From NCBI GenBank assembly GCA_949893755.1, contig CATLCV010000022.1, positions 1 through 40,224 on the forward strand: 40,224 nt of DNA, written 5' to 3'. Within the stretch, counting starts at the first letter, position 1. The number at the start of each line of letters is the position of its first letter. The stretch comes from an uncultured Lachnospiraceae bacterium (GTDB taxonomy: Bacteria; Bacillota; Clostridia; Lachnospirales; Lachnospiraceae). Positions 23,659 to 30,711 of the stretch are shown here, one piece after another. The translations under genes were made by a program, and so were the position numbers. The notes below the pieces were generated by a model. That model was not told the DNA's origin, did not search any database, and saw only the letters and a program-made list of their open reading frames with translations.

Positions 23659-23835
23659 CTATTTTAGACCGACTTCTTTCAGAATAGTATTGAGTAAGCC
23701 GATAGGAACATCTTTGCCATGTACAGGTACTACTGTGGTTATCCCGTCTTTCTGAAGTACATGATGGCTGCCGTTAATTCTTACAACATTCCATCCATTT
23801 TTCTTCAAAAGCTTTAACAGGTCTTTATCTCTCAT
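23659..23835 (-). CDS. hicA: HicA-family mRNA interferase toxin
   Basis: A 58-residue double-stranded-RNA-binding-fold toxin that cuts mRNA. The family pattern LLKKNGWNVVRINGSHHVLQKDG contains the catalytic His in GSHH, followed by VPVHGKDVPIGLLNTILKEVGL. The start is ATG 23835, behind GGGAGGTGG; the longer frame to 23985 runs through the promoter and is rejected. The promoter and an operator palindrome lie immediately upstream. Confidence 0.9.
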   Translation of the reverse strand: MRDKDLLKLLKKNGWNVVRINGSHHVLQKDGITTVVPVHGKDVPIGLLNTILKEVGLK

Positions 23836-23856
23836 GTTCCACCTCCCTACAAAAAT

Positions 23857-23885
23857 AGAATAACACGTATGATACGTGTGGTCAA
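23857..23885 (-). promoter_or_regulatory. hicAB promoter with operator exactly filling the spacer
   Basis: On the minus strand TTGACC (23885-23880) and TATTCT (23862-23857) are 17 bp apart. The spacer is itself the perfect palindrome ACACGTAT-C-ATACGTGT. Binding of HicB there would block RNA polymerase directly. Confidence 0.7.
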
Positions 23886-23976
23886 GACGATTATAAATTT
23901 TTTCAGAATCTCGACAGAGGTAAAATAAGCTGAGCGCCAGATAAATCTGCCGTACAGTATAATATGAACCCCAATA

Positions 23977-24005
23977 TTGACGCACGCGATAAGGTACGTT
24001 ATAAT
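23977..24005 (+). promoter_or_regulatory. Promoter of the yefM-yoeB-type pair
   Basis: TTGACG (23977-23982), a 17-bp spacer and TATAAT (24000-24005), 31 bases before the antitoxin start. It is divergent from the hicAB promoter about 90 bp away. Confidence 0.7.
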
Positions 24006-24035
24006 AGATTCAACACAGTATAAGGAGAAATTGGA

Positions 24036-24284
24036 ATGTCAACAGTAAATATAACAAATGCAAGAAAGGATCTTTATAATCTGGTAGAGAAGGTGAACTT
24101 ATATAGTGAACCTGCGCTGATCATAGGAAAGAAAGGAAATGCAGTCTTACTTTCAGAGGATGATTGGAATGCGATCCAGGAAACGTTGTATCTGAATTCT
24201 ATAAAAGGAATGGCAGAATCTATTATCAGCGGCGTACAAACCCCCATTGAAGATTGCGTTTCTGAAGATCAGGTGGAATGGTAA
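24036..24284 (+). CDS. yefM: YefM/Phd-family antitoxin
   Basis: An 82-residue antitoxin. The N-terminal Phd/YefM DNA-binding fold is NITNARKDLYNLVEKVNLYSEPALIIGKKGNAVLLSEDDWNAIQETLYL. The acidic C terminus (QTPIEDCVSEDQVEW) is the flexible toxin-wrapping part. It represses its own promoter and inactivates the downstream toxin, with which it overlaps by one base (TAATG). An AAGGAG site lies 6-8 bases upstream. Confidence 0.9.
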   Translation: MSTVNITNARKDLYNLVEKVNLYSEPALIIGKKGNAVLLSEDDWNAIQETLYLNSIKGMAESIISGVQTPIEDCVSEDQVEW

Positions 24285-24577
24285 TGTATCGGATCGTATT
24301 TGAAAAGCAGGCATTGAAGGATCTGGAGCGGCTGAAAACGGCTAATATTTCACAGAAGGCAAAGGCAATCGTTGATATCCTCAGAGCGAATCCATATCAA
24401 AATCCGCCGGGATATGAAAAGTTAGTCGGCAACTTGGACGGATTATACTCAAGAAGGATCAATATCAAACATCGTCTCGTGTATCAAGTATATCAGGAAC
24501 CTGTTACAATTGATGGTGTTAAATATCAGGGGACAGTAAAGATCATTCGTATGTGGACACATTATGACCATATTTGA
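24284..24577 (+). CDS. yoeB: YoeB/Txe-family endoribonuclease toxin
   Basis: A 97-residue RelE-superfamily ribosome-dependent mRNA nuclease. Family features are FEKQALKDLERL at the start, the EKL..L.GLYSRRINIKHRLVY core with the catalytic Arg/His region, and the terminal KIIRMWTHYDHI. Compared with the usual 84-90 residues there is a small loop insertion (EPVTIDGVKYQG). ATG 24284 is chosen over ATG 24278 because AGGTGG then has an 8-base spacing. It is co-translated with the antitoxin. Confidence 0.88.
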   Translation: MYRIVFEKQALKDLERLKTANISQKAKAIVDILRANPYQNPPGYEKLVGNLDGLYSRRINIKHRLVYQVYQEPVTIDGVKYQGTVKIIRMWTHYDHI

Positions 24578-24701
24578 CTGAGGATTTCAGAATATCACAA
24601 AAGAACAGGATGAAGAAAAAAAGGCGGCGTCTCGAATGAATATCAATGTCTTGAAATACTATATGGATATACATGATAGAAACATGTATTATCTCTGAAT
24701 G

Positions 24702-24743
24702 AAGGGAAGGCCAGACGTGTGAGGTGGGGCTTTTCCTTTTTTT
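24702..24743 (+). terminator. Terminator downstream of the yefM-yoeB pair
   Basis: AAGGGAAGGCC pairs over 11 bp (with G-U pairs) with GGCTTTTCCTT, followed by seven T. It lies 125 bases after the toxin stop. The gap 24578-24995 otherwise contains the LacI promoter and operator and no convincing gene. Confidence 0.65.
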
Positions 24744-24917
24744 GAACAAAGGTACAATCGAACTATAGCATAGTGAATGAAAATGTAAAAGTAAAATCTA
24801 CGGGTCTGGGCATTGAAATTAGGGTAAGACTATTTTCAACTTGTACCCTTCCAGAGTGGAATTTAACTTTTTACTTCACCAGCAGGACAATTGAACTAAA
24901 AAAATTAAATTTTAGTA

Positions 24918-24946
24918 TTGCAAATTATAGAAAACGATGGTATAAT
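24918..24946 (+). promoter_or_regulatory. Promoter of the LacI regulator
   Basis: TTGCAA (24918-24923), 17 bp, TATAAT (24941-24946). The operator at 24955-24968 covers the expected start point. Confidence 0.65.
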
Positions 24947-24954
24947 CATTTCAA

Positions 24955-24968
24955 TGAAACCGTTCCCA
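24955..24968. promoter_or_regulatory. Autoregulatory LacI operator TGAAACCGTTCCCA
   Basis: Matches 11 of 14 positions of TGGGAACGTTCCCA found upstream of the binding-protein gene. Its place over the transcription start suggests the regulator represses itself. Confidence 0.55.
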
Positions 24969-24995
24969 TTTTGGCGAATATGAGAGGAAAAGAAA

Positions 24996-25982
24996 TTGAA
25001 TATAATTGATGTTGCCAAAGAGGCAGGAGTTTCCAAAACAACGGTATCAAGAGTTTTATCGAATAGTAAGCTTGTAAAACCTGAAACAAAAGAGAAGGTG
25101 CAGGAGGTGATTGACCGACTGGGTTTTGTACCGAATACGTCCGCACAGAAATTAGCAGGTAATAAAAATTATGTAATTGGAATTATTAATGGCTCCACAA
25201 TTAATGACCCATTTTATGGATATGTAGAGGAAAGAATAGCACTGGAATGCCGGAATCGTGGTTACGGAGTGATCTATACCGTGGCACGTGACAAAATGGT
25301 AGGTTGTGACCGTGAAATTTCTATGTTTTATGGAAAAATAGATGCTTACATTATATTAAGTGACGAGTGTGTTCAGGAAAAGGACGTGGAGAAAGTCGTT
25401 CATATGCGGATGCCGATTGCTTTATTTAAATCTAAGATTGTAAAAAATGGTGCGCTCTCTGTCAATGTAGATAATGAACAGGGCGGCTATATGGCAGCGA
25501 AGTACCTTCTGGAGAAAGGACATAAAAAAATAGGATATATGCACGGAAGACGCTTGGAAAATTTTGATGAGGGAAATGAGCGTGCAGCGGGATTTATGAG
25601 AGCTATGCAGGATTACGGAAAGGACATAGCCGTTCATTTTTATGGAAACAGAAAATTTGTGGATTCTTACCATCTGACCGAAGAAGTGCTGTCATCAAAT
25701 GTCGATGCCGTATTTTGTGAAACAGATTTGATGGCATATGGTTTATTGCAGGGTTTGGCAGAAAAAGGAGTTGCGATACCAGAAAGACTGGCTGTTCTGG
25801 GATTTGATAATATAAAATTTTCAAATTATGAAACGCAATTCAGTCTCTCGACAATAGGACAGCCTCTGGAAGAGATGGTGGCGTATGTTGTAGAAAGTTT
25901 AATCAATAAAATTGAAAACGACCAGCCATATAACAAACTAAAGTTATTTGAAACAAACATTGTTGCAGGCAAAACAGTCTGA
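24996..25982 (+). CDS. LacI-family repressor of the beta-glucan locus
   Basis: A 328-residue regulator. The N-terminal LacI helix-turn-helix is NIIDVAKEAGVSKTTVSRVLSNSKLVKPETKEKV (residues 2-35), with hinge RLGFVPNTSAQKLA. A periplasmic-binding-like ligand domain covers about 62-328 (NYVIGIINGSTINDPFYG, NVDNEQGGYMAAKYLLEKGHKKIGYMHGR). The TTG start gives the canonical family N terminus and has GAGGAAAAG upstream. It precedes the importer and glycosidases and probably binds the CG-centred palindromes at 24955, 26013 and 26129. The inducer is likely a beta-glucoside or cello-oligosaccharide, judged from the neighbouring enzymes. Confidence 0.9.
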   Translation: MNIIDVAKEAGVSKTTVSRVLSNSKLVKPETKEKVQEVIDRLGFVPNTSAQKLAGNKNYVIGIINGSTINDPFYGYVEERIALECRNRGYGVIYTVARDKMVGCDREISMFYGKIDAYIILSDECVQEKDVEKVVHMRMPIALFKSKIVKNGALSVNVDNEQGGYMAAKYLLEKGHKKIGYMHGRRLENFDEGNERAAGFMRAMQDYGKDIAVHFYGNRKFVDSYHLTEEVLSSNVDAVFCETDLMAYGLLQGLAEKGVAIPERLAVLGFDNIKFSNYETQFSLSTIGQPLEEMVAYVVESLINKIENDQPYNKLKLFETNIVAGKTV

Positions 25983-26012
25983 ATCAAGTTAAAGGGTTTT
26001 TATATTTTAAAA

Positions 26013-26040
26013 TGGGAGCGTTCTCAAGAGAGCGCTTTCA
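26013..26040. promoter_or_regulatory. LacI operator and adjoining cre-like site
   Basis: TGGGAGCGTTCTCA (26013-26026) is followed directly by AGAGAGCGCTTTCA (26027-26040). The first resembles the local LacI operator; the second resembles a catabolite-response element bound by CcpA. Both are CG-centred 14-mers and could also be two sites for one protein. Confidence 0.5.
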
Positions 26041-26128
26041 ATAATATATTAATAAAGAAAGGAGGGCAAAGTATTGAGACAGTTTTTGGAGTATTACTAA
26101 AAGCACAACATTATTTTGTAGGAAAAAA

Positions 26129-26142
26129 TGGGAACGTTCCCA
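26129..26142. promoter_or_regulatory. LacI operator TGGGAACGTTCCCA
   Basis: A perfect 14-bp palindrome 53 bases before the binding-protein start, with a weaker half-copy (TGGTAATGTTCCG) just after it. It is the best match to the proposed operator of the adjacent LacI protein. Confidence 0.65.
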
Positions 26143-26194
26143 AAAAATGGTAATGTTCCGACGGTAGGATTGAAAATCAAGGAGGAATTAAAAG

Positions 26195-27520
26195 ATGAAA
26201 AAAAGATTATTATTATTATTGGCGGGTATTATAGTAGCTTCTTCATTTACCGCATGTAGTTCGGAAAAAACAGAAAAGGCCGAAGTAAACAAAGAAACGG
26301 ATGCTTCTAAACAGTCGAGTGAGCCGAAGGCGGCAGAAGACTACAGCGGAACAGTGGAAGTATGGAGCTGGACAAATGATCCGGAATATCAGATCGAAGC
26401 TTTTAAAAAGAAATACCCTAATGTCAAAGTAGAATTTACAATGCTCGGTACGGACTATGATACGAAAATGCAGACTATTGTGGACAACCGTACAGAAGGG
26501 CCGGATGTATTTTATTCTGATGTGAAGAATGTGAAAAACTATATTGAATCCGAAGCTTGGGAAAATCTTTCAGCAGATCCTTACAATGCAGATGTCAGTG
26601 ACTTGGAAGAGTATACGGTAAATTTGGGATCTGATGATGAGGGAAATGTCAGAGCATTGAGTTATCAGGCTACACCGGGCGGATTCTGGTACAAAAGAGA
26701 TCTGGCGAAACTGTACCTGGGTACAGATGATCCGGATGAAATTTCTAAAATGCTGTCTTCTATGGATGGCGTTTTGGAGGTAGCTGAAAAGATCAGAGAT
26801 GGAAGTGATGGTGCTACACATATGTTTGCAAGTTATCAGGATATCTGGCAGTTTGCAAACTATGGTATGAGAACGATCCCTTGGGTAGAAGATGAAAAAT
26901 TTCAGATGGATGAATTTGTACCGGAATTCTTTGATGTGGCAAAAACAGTAAGAGATAATGGGTACGATGCTAAAATAGATATTTGGACAGATGCGTGGTA
27001 TGCATCCTGTGCGGATGATTCTGTCTTTGGATATGTATTGCCAACATGGGGGCTGCCATATGTGATCATGACAGGTGCTCCTGAATCAAATGGAAATTGG
27101 GGACTTGCCTCTGTGCCGGAAGCATATTTTAATGGCGGATCTTACCTGGGTGTTTATCAGGAGAGCCAGAATAAAGATTTAGCTTGGCTATATGTAGACT
27201 TTGTCTGCAATAATCACGATTATATAAAACAGTATGCAGAGGATAAGGGAGATTATACGAGTTTAAAATCTGTAAATAAGGAAATTGCAGACAGTGGTTA
27301 TGAAGAAGCGTTCTGTGCAGGTCAGAATACATTTGCTTTCTATTCAAGCCAGATGGATAAAATCAATACGGATATTGTTACAAAATATGACGATACGATC
27401 GGTTCACTGCTCTTCAATAACATTGAGCTTTATTTAAACGGGCAGCTGGATAAGGAAAGTGCGATACAGCAGTTTAAGGATGACGTGGCAACTAATTATA
27501 GGAAGCTGGATGTAGAGTGA
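26195..27520 (+). CDS. Sugar ABC transporter substrate-binding lipoprotein
   Basis: A 441-residue lipoprotein of the MalE/UgpB (family 1) type. The signal peptide ends in lipobox FTAC with lipidated Cys21, followed by a Lys/Glu/Ser linker to about residue 50. The mature domain has SGTVEVWSWTNDPEYQIEAFKKKYPNVKVEF, DVFYSDVKN and late aromatic residues (WLYVDFVCNN), as usual for oligosaccharide binders. AAGGAGG precedes ATG 26195. It is followed by two permeases and a GH1 beta-glucosidase, so the ligand is probably a beta-linked gluco-oligosaccharide. Confidence 0.9.
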   Translation: MKKRLLLLLAGIIVASSFTACSSEKTEKAEVNKETDASKQSSEPKAAEDYSGTVEVWSWTNDPEYQIEAFKKKYPNVKVEFTMLGTDYDTKMQTIVDNRTEGPDVFYSDVKNVKNYIESEAWENLSADPYNADVSDLEEYTVNLGSDDEGNVRALSYQATPGGFWYKRDLAKLYLGTDDPDEISKMLSSMDGVLEVAEKIRDGSDGATHMFASYQDIWQFANYGMRTIPWVEDEKFQMDEFVPEFFDVAKTVRDNGYDAKIDIWTDAWYASCADDSVFGYVLPTWGLPYVIMTGAPESNGNWGLASVPEAYFNGGSYLGVYQESQNKDLAWLYVDFVCNNHDYIKQYAEDKGDYTSLKSVNKEIADSGYEEAFCAGQNTFAFYSSQMDKINTDIVTKYDDTIGSLLFNNIELYLNGQLDKESAIQQFKDDVATNYRKLDVE

Positions 27521-27548
27521 TAATGTAAGCAGCATACATATGGCAGGC

Positions 27549-27575
27549 GGACAGCCTGTATAGGCTGTCCTATTT
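27549..27575 (+). terminator. Attenuator-like hairpin between binding protein and permease
   Basis: GGACAGCC (27549-27556) pairs with GGCTGTCC (27563-27570), then TATTT. Partial termination here would give more binding protein than permease. Confidence 0.55.
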
Positions 27576-27591
27576 AGAAAGGTGTTATAAA

Positions 27592-28464
27592 ATGGAAAGT
27601 AAGAGAGGAAAATGGGGATTGATTTTTTGTCTTCCATTTATCATTACATTTTTGATATTTCAATTATATCCAATTATGTACAGCTTTTATCTGAGTTTAA
27701 CGTTTCAGGAAAACAGCAGGACTTTTGTTTTCGTGGGATTTGATAATTATGCAGATTTGTTGAAAGATAAAACATTTTGGATGAGTGTTGGGAATACGTG
27801 GAAAATCTGGCTGCTTGGGTTTATTCCGCAGATTGTATCCGCATTACTTCTGGCAATTTTGCTTACACAGTATAAACTGAAAGGTGCATCTTTTTTTCGG
27901 GCAATTTTTTATTTGCCTAATTTGGTGACTGCGGCATCTATCGGTGTTTTATTTCTGGCGTTATTCGACTGGCAGACAGGAAGTGTAAACAACGCCCTGG
28001 TCAGCATGGGAATAATTAAGGAGAAAATTAACTGGATGAGTAGTCCTTCTATTTCACAGGGCATTGTTGGATTTATCCAGTGGCTTATGTGGTTTGGATA
28101 TTCTTCTATACTGCTGACAGCAGGAATTGCGGCAATTCCTGAAGATATTATAGAGGCCTCTGTCGTAGACGGGGCAAATGCCTGGTCCAGGCTTATTAAG
28201 ATCACACTGCCTCTGCTGAAGCCCACAGTCTTGTATGTGCTTGTAACATCCCTGATTGGCGGAATGCAGATATTTGATATTCCAATGACTTTGTCACAGG
28301 GATCAAAACCGCTTACCACAATGGTTCTGTATTTATACAATATGGCCTTTAAGAATAATGATCTTCCGTATGGTGCTACAATCTCTTACGGGGTATTTGT
28401 GATTATTATTGCGTTTTCACTTATATTTTTCAAAGTTATTTATGGAAAGGAGGATAAGGAATAA
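27592..28464 (+). CDS. Sugar ABC transporter permease, MalF/UgpA type
   Basis: A 290-residue permease with six predicted helices (first IFCLPFIITFLIFQLYPIMYSFYLSL). The EAA loop is IIEASVVDGANAWSRLIKITLPLLKPT (about residues 184-210). GAAAGGTG precedes the ATG. It overlaps the second permease by one base. It forms the channel with MalG-type partner for oligosaccharide entry. Confidence 0.9.
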   Translation: MESKRGKWGLIFCLPFIITFLIFQLYPIMYSFYLSLTFQENSRTFVFVGFDNYADLLKDKTFWMSVGNTWKIWLLGFIPQIVSALLLAILLTQYKLKGASFFRAIFYLPNLVTAASIGVLFLALFDWQTGSVNNALVSMGIIKEKINWMSSPSISQGIVGFIQWLMWFGYSSILLTAGIAAIPEDIIEASVVDGANAWSRLIKITLPLLKPTVLYVLVTSLIGGMQIFDIPMTLSQGSKPLTTMVLYLYNMAFKNNDLPYGATISYGVFVIIIAFSLIFFKVIYGKEDKE

Positions 28465-29288
28465 TGAAAAAAATCAGTATATCTAAGATAATGATCTATA
28501 TACTGCTGGTATTTTTGACATTTGTGTGTATGGCACCGTTTTATATCATGATCATCAACGCCACCCACAGCACAAATGAACTTTATACGGGACTCAGTGT
28601 TCTTCCGGGAACGCAGCTTCTGGTGAATATAAAAAATATGCTGACTAAGGTCAATATGCCGAAAGGCTTTTTGAACAGTGCCGTTATTGCCGTATCCTCT
28701 ACCTTTTTATCCGTGTATTTTGGGGCTATGACGGCGTTTGGGTTATTTGAATACAAGTTTAAATTGAGAAAAGTTATACAAATAATACTGATGGGATCCA
28801 TGATGGTTCCCGGACAGTTGGGGATTATCGGTCTATTTAAGTTGTGTAACAGCTTAAACCTTCTAAATACTTATTGGCCTCTGATTCTGCCCAGTATTGC
28901 TAATGCAGGTACTATTTTTTTCATATTGCAGTATTTGGAGTCTTCCATGAATGAGGAGCTTTTCGCATCTGCCAGGATAGATGGCGCGGGCGAGGTGAGG
29001 ATTTTTCATACTTTTGTGCTGCCGCTTTCTAAACCAGCTCTTTCTACCATGGTGATTTTTAACTTTGTGTCTTATTGGAATAATTTCTTTAATCCAATGA
29101 TTCTACTTTTTGATGATGATAAATTTACAGTACCGCTTTTAATTAATAATCTTAATAGCGGCATGCTTCAGGACTTGGGGGCCAAATATGCAGCAATTGC
29201 CGTATCCATTGTTCCAATTATCATAGTTTATTGTTTTATATCTAAATCTTTGACCAAGGGAATGATGGCGGGAGCAATAAAGAGTTGA
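28464..29288 (+). CDS. Sugar ABC transporter permease, MalG/UgpE type
   Basis: A 274-residue permease with six predicted helices. It carries the EAA loop (ELFASARIDGAGEVRIFHTFVLPLSKPALSTM, about residues 174-205) and the family ending (KSLTKGMMAGAIKS). Translation is coupled to the upstream permease (TAATG). No ATPase gene is in this locus, so the importer probably borrows an MsmX-like ATPase from elsewhere in the genome, as many Gram-positive oligosaccharide importers do. Confidence 0.9.
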   Translation: MKKISISKIMIYILLVFLTFVCMAPFYIMIINATHSTNELYTGLSVLPGTQLLVNIKNMLTKVNMPKGFLNSAVIAVSSTFLSVYFGAMTAFGLFEYKFKLRKVIQIILMGSMMVPGQLGIIGLFKLCNSLNLLNTYWPLILPSIANAGTIFFILQYLESSMNEELFASARIDGAGEVRIFHTFVLPLSKPALSTMVIFNFVSYWNNFFNPMILLFDDDKFTVPLLINNLNSGMLQDLGAKYAAIAVSIVPIIIVYCFISKSLTKGMMAGAIKS

Positions 29289-29313
29289 TTAATGTTATAA
29301 CAGGAGGATAGTT

Positions 29314-30690
29314 ATGGAATTTCCAAAAGATTTTATATGGGGTGTGGCAAGCTCTGCCTATCAGATAGAAGGCAGCTATAAGTCTGAAGGAAAGGGATTG
29401 TCTGTTTGGGACACATACACTCATGAGCAGGGTAATATATCTGATCTGGAGACAGGGGACATTGCCTGTGATAATTATCGGCTGCTTGACAAAGATGTGG
29501 AGATTATGTCGGCATTGAAAATCCAGGCATATAGATTTTCTGTAAGCTGGCCCAGAATTCTTCCAGAAGGTTATGGTAAAATAAACGAGAAAGGTCTGGA
29601 TCATTATGACAGACTGGTGGATAAGCTCCTGGAGAAAAATATAACGCCATATATAACGCTTTTTCATTGGGACTTTCCCTATGAATTATATCTAAAAGGC
29701 GGGTGGTTGAACAGGGATGTTGCAAAGTATTTTGCGGAGTATGTAAATATCGTTGTAAATCGGCTATCAGACAGGGTAAAGTATTGGATCACTGAAAATG
29801 AGCCGCAGTGTTATATCGGGGCAGCGCTGCAGGACGGAAATCATGCGCCGGGACTTTCCCTGGGCAAGAAAGATATTTTTCTTGCTGCGCATCATTCTCT
29901 TCTGGCCCATGGGCATGCGGTTACGGCAATAAGAGGTGCTGCGAAACAGCCTCCGGTTATTGGTTATGCTCCGGCGTCATGGTATCTGTGGTCTCCAATC
30001 TCAGATGACCCGGCAGATATAGAGGCATGTAGAGCAAAGACCTTTGCGGCAGGGGAAGACCCAATTGGTGCAACGTCTTGGTGGCTGGATCCGGTCTGCT
30101 TAGGAAAGTATCCAGATACAAGTATGTATCAGTATAAAGAGTACTTACCAAAAGTAACGGACTACGATATGAAAATCATTTCCCAACCCATAGATTTCAT
30201 AGGTATGAATGTATATCAGACATATAGAGGAAAAGCGGATGGTCAGGGTCAATGTGTTACTGTGAAGGAAGAACCGGGATATGCTCATACAGACGCGGGA
30301 TGGTCGGTAACACCGGAGGCATTGTATTGGGGACCTAAATTTTACGAAGCGCGTTACCATAAGAAATTGTACATAACGGAAAACGGGATCTCGAATCAAG
30401 ACTGGGTGTGTCTGGATGGGAACATACATGATTATCAGAGAATAGATTTTTTACACCGGTATTTACTTCAGCTGCACAGGGCAATCAGTGAAGGGATTCC
30501 GGTAGAAGGTTATTTTCATTGGACATTGACGGACAACTTTGAATGGGCAACAGGTTACTCTAACCGCTTTGGTATAGTATATATAGACTTTATAAATCAA
30601 GACAGGATTATTAAAGATTCAGGTGTATGGTACCGCCGCGTGATTGAAAGTAATGGGGGTACTTTGCTGAGTGGTTCAGATGGATTTTAA
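29314..30690 (+). CDS. GH1 beta-glucosidase (cytoplasmic)
   Basis: A 458-residue GH1 TIM-barrel enzyme of full family length. The N-terminal signature is DFIWGVASSAYQIEG. The acid/base is Glu163 in ITENEP, where TFNEP or TINEP is more usual. The nucleophile is Glu356 in YITENG. It retains the GYFHWTLTDNFEWATGY aglycone/sugar-binding segment near 405. There is no signal peptide. AGGAGG precedes ATG 29314. It would hydrolyse imported cello- or gluco-oligosaccharides from the non-reducing end; the absence of a 6-phospho-type SxxKxY pattern was not checked carefully, but the ABC uptake context favours unphosphorylated substrates. Confidence 0.92.
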   Translation: MEFPKDFIWGVASSAYQIEGSYKSEGKGLSVWDTYTHEQGNISDLETGDIACDNYRLLDKDVEIMSALKIQAYRFSVSWPRILPEGYGKINEKGLDHYDRLVDKLLEKNITPYITLFHWDFPYELYLKGGWLNRDVAKYFAEYVNIVVNRLSDRVKYWITENEPQCYIGAALQDGNHAPGLSLGKKDIFLAAHHSLLAHGHAVTAIRGAAKQPPVIGYAPASWYLWSPISDDPADIEACRAKTFAAGEDPIGATSWWLDPVCLGKYPDTSMYQYKEYLPKVTDYDMKIISQPIDFIGMNVYQTYRGKADGQGQCVTVKEEPGYAHTDAGWSVTPEALYWGPKFYEARYHKKLYITENGISNQDWVCLDGNIHDYQRIDFLHRYLLQLHRAISEGIPVEGYFHWTLTDNFEWATGYSNRFGIVYIDFINQDRIIKDSGVWYRRVIESNGGTLLSGSDGF

Positions 30691-30711
30691 TCAAAGACAG
30701 GGGGATTAGGC

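Noticed and set aside
24773..25009. 78-codon frame upstream of the LacI gene
   Set aside because: It runs over the LacI promoter, operator and start, has no ribosome-binding site and no recognisable features.
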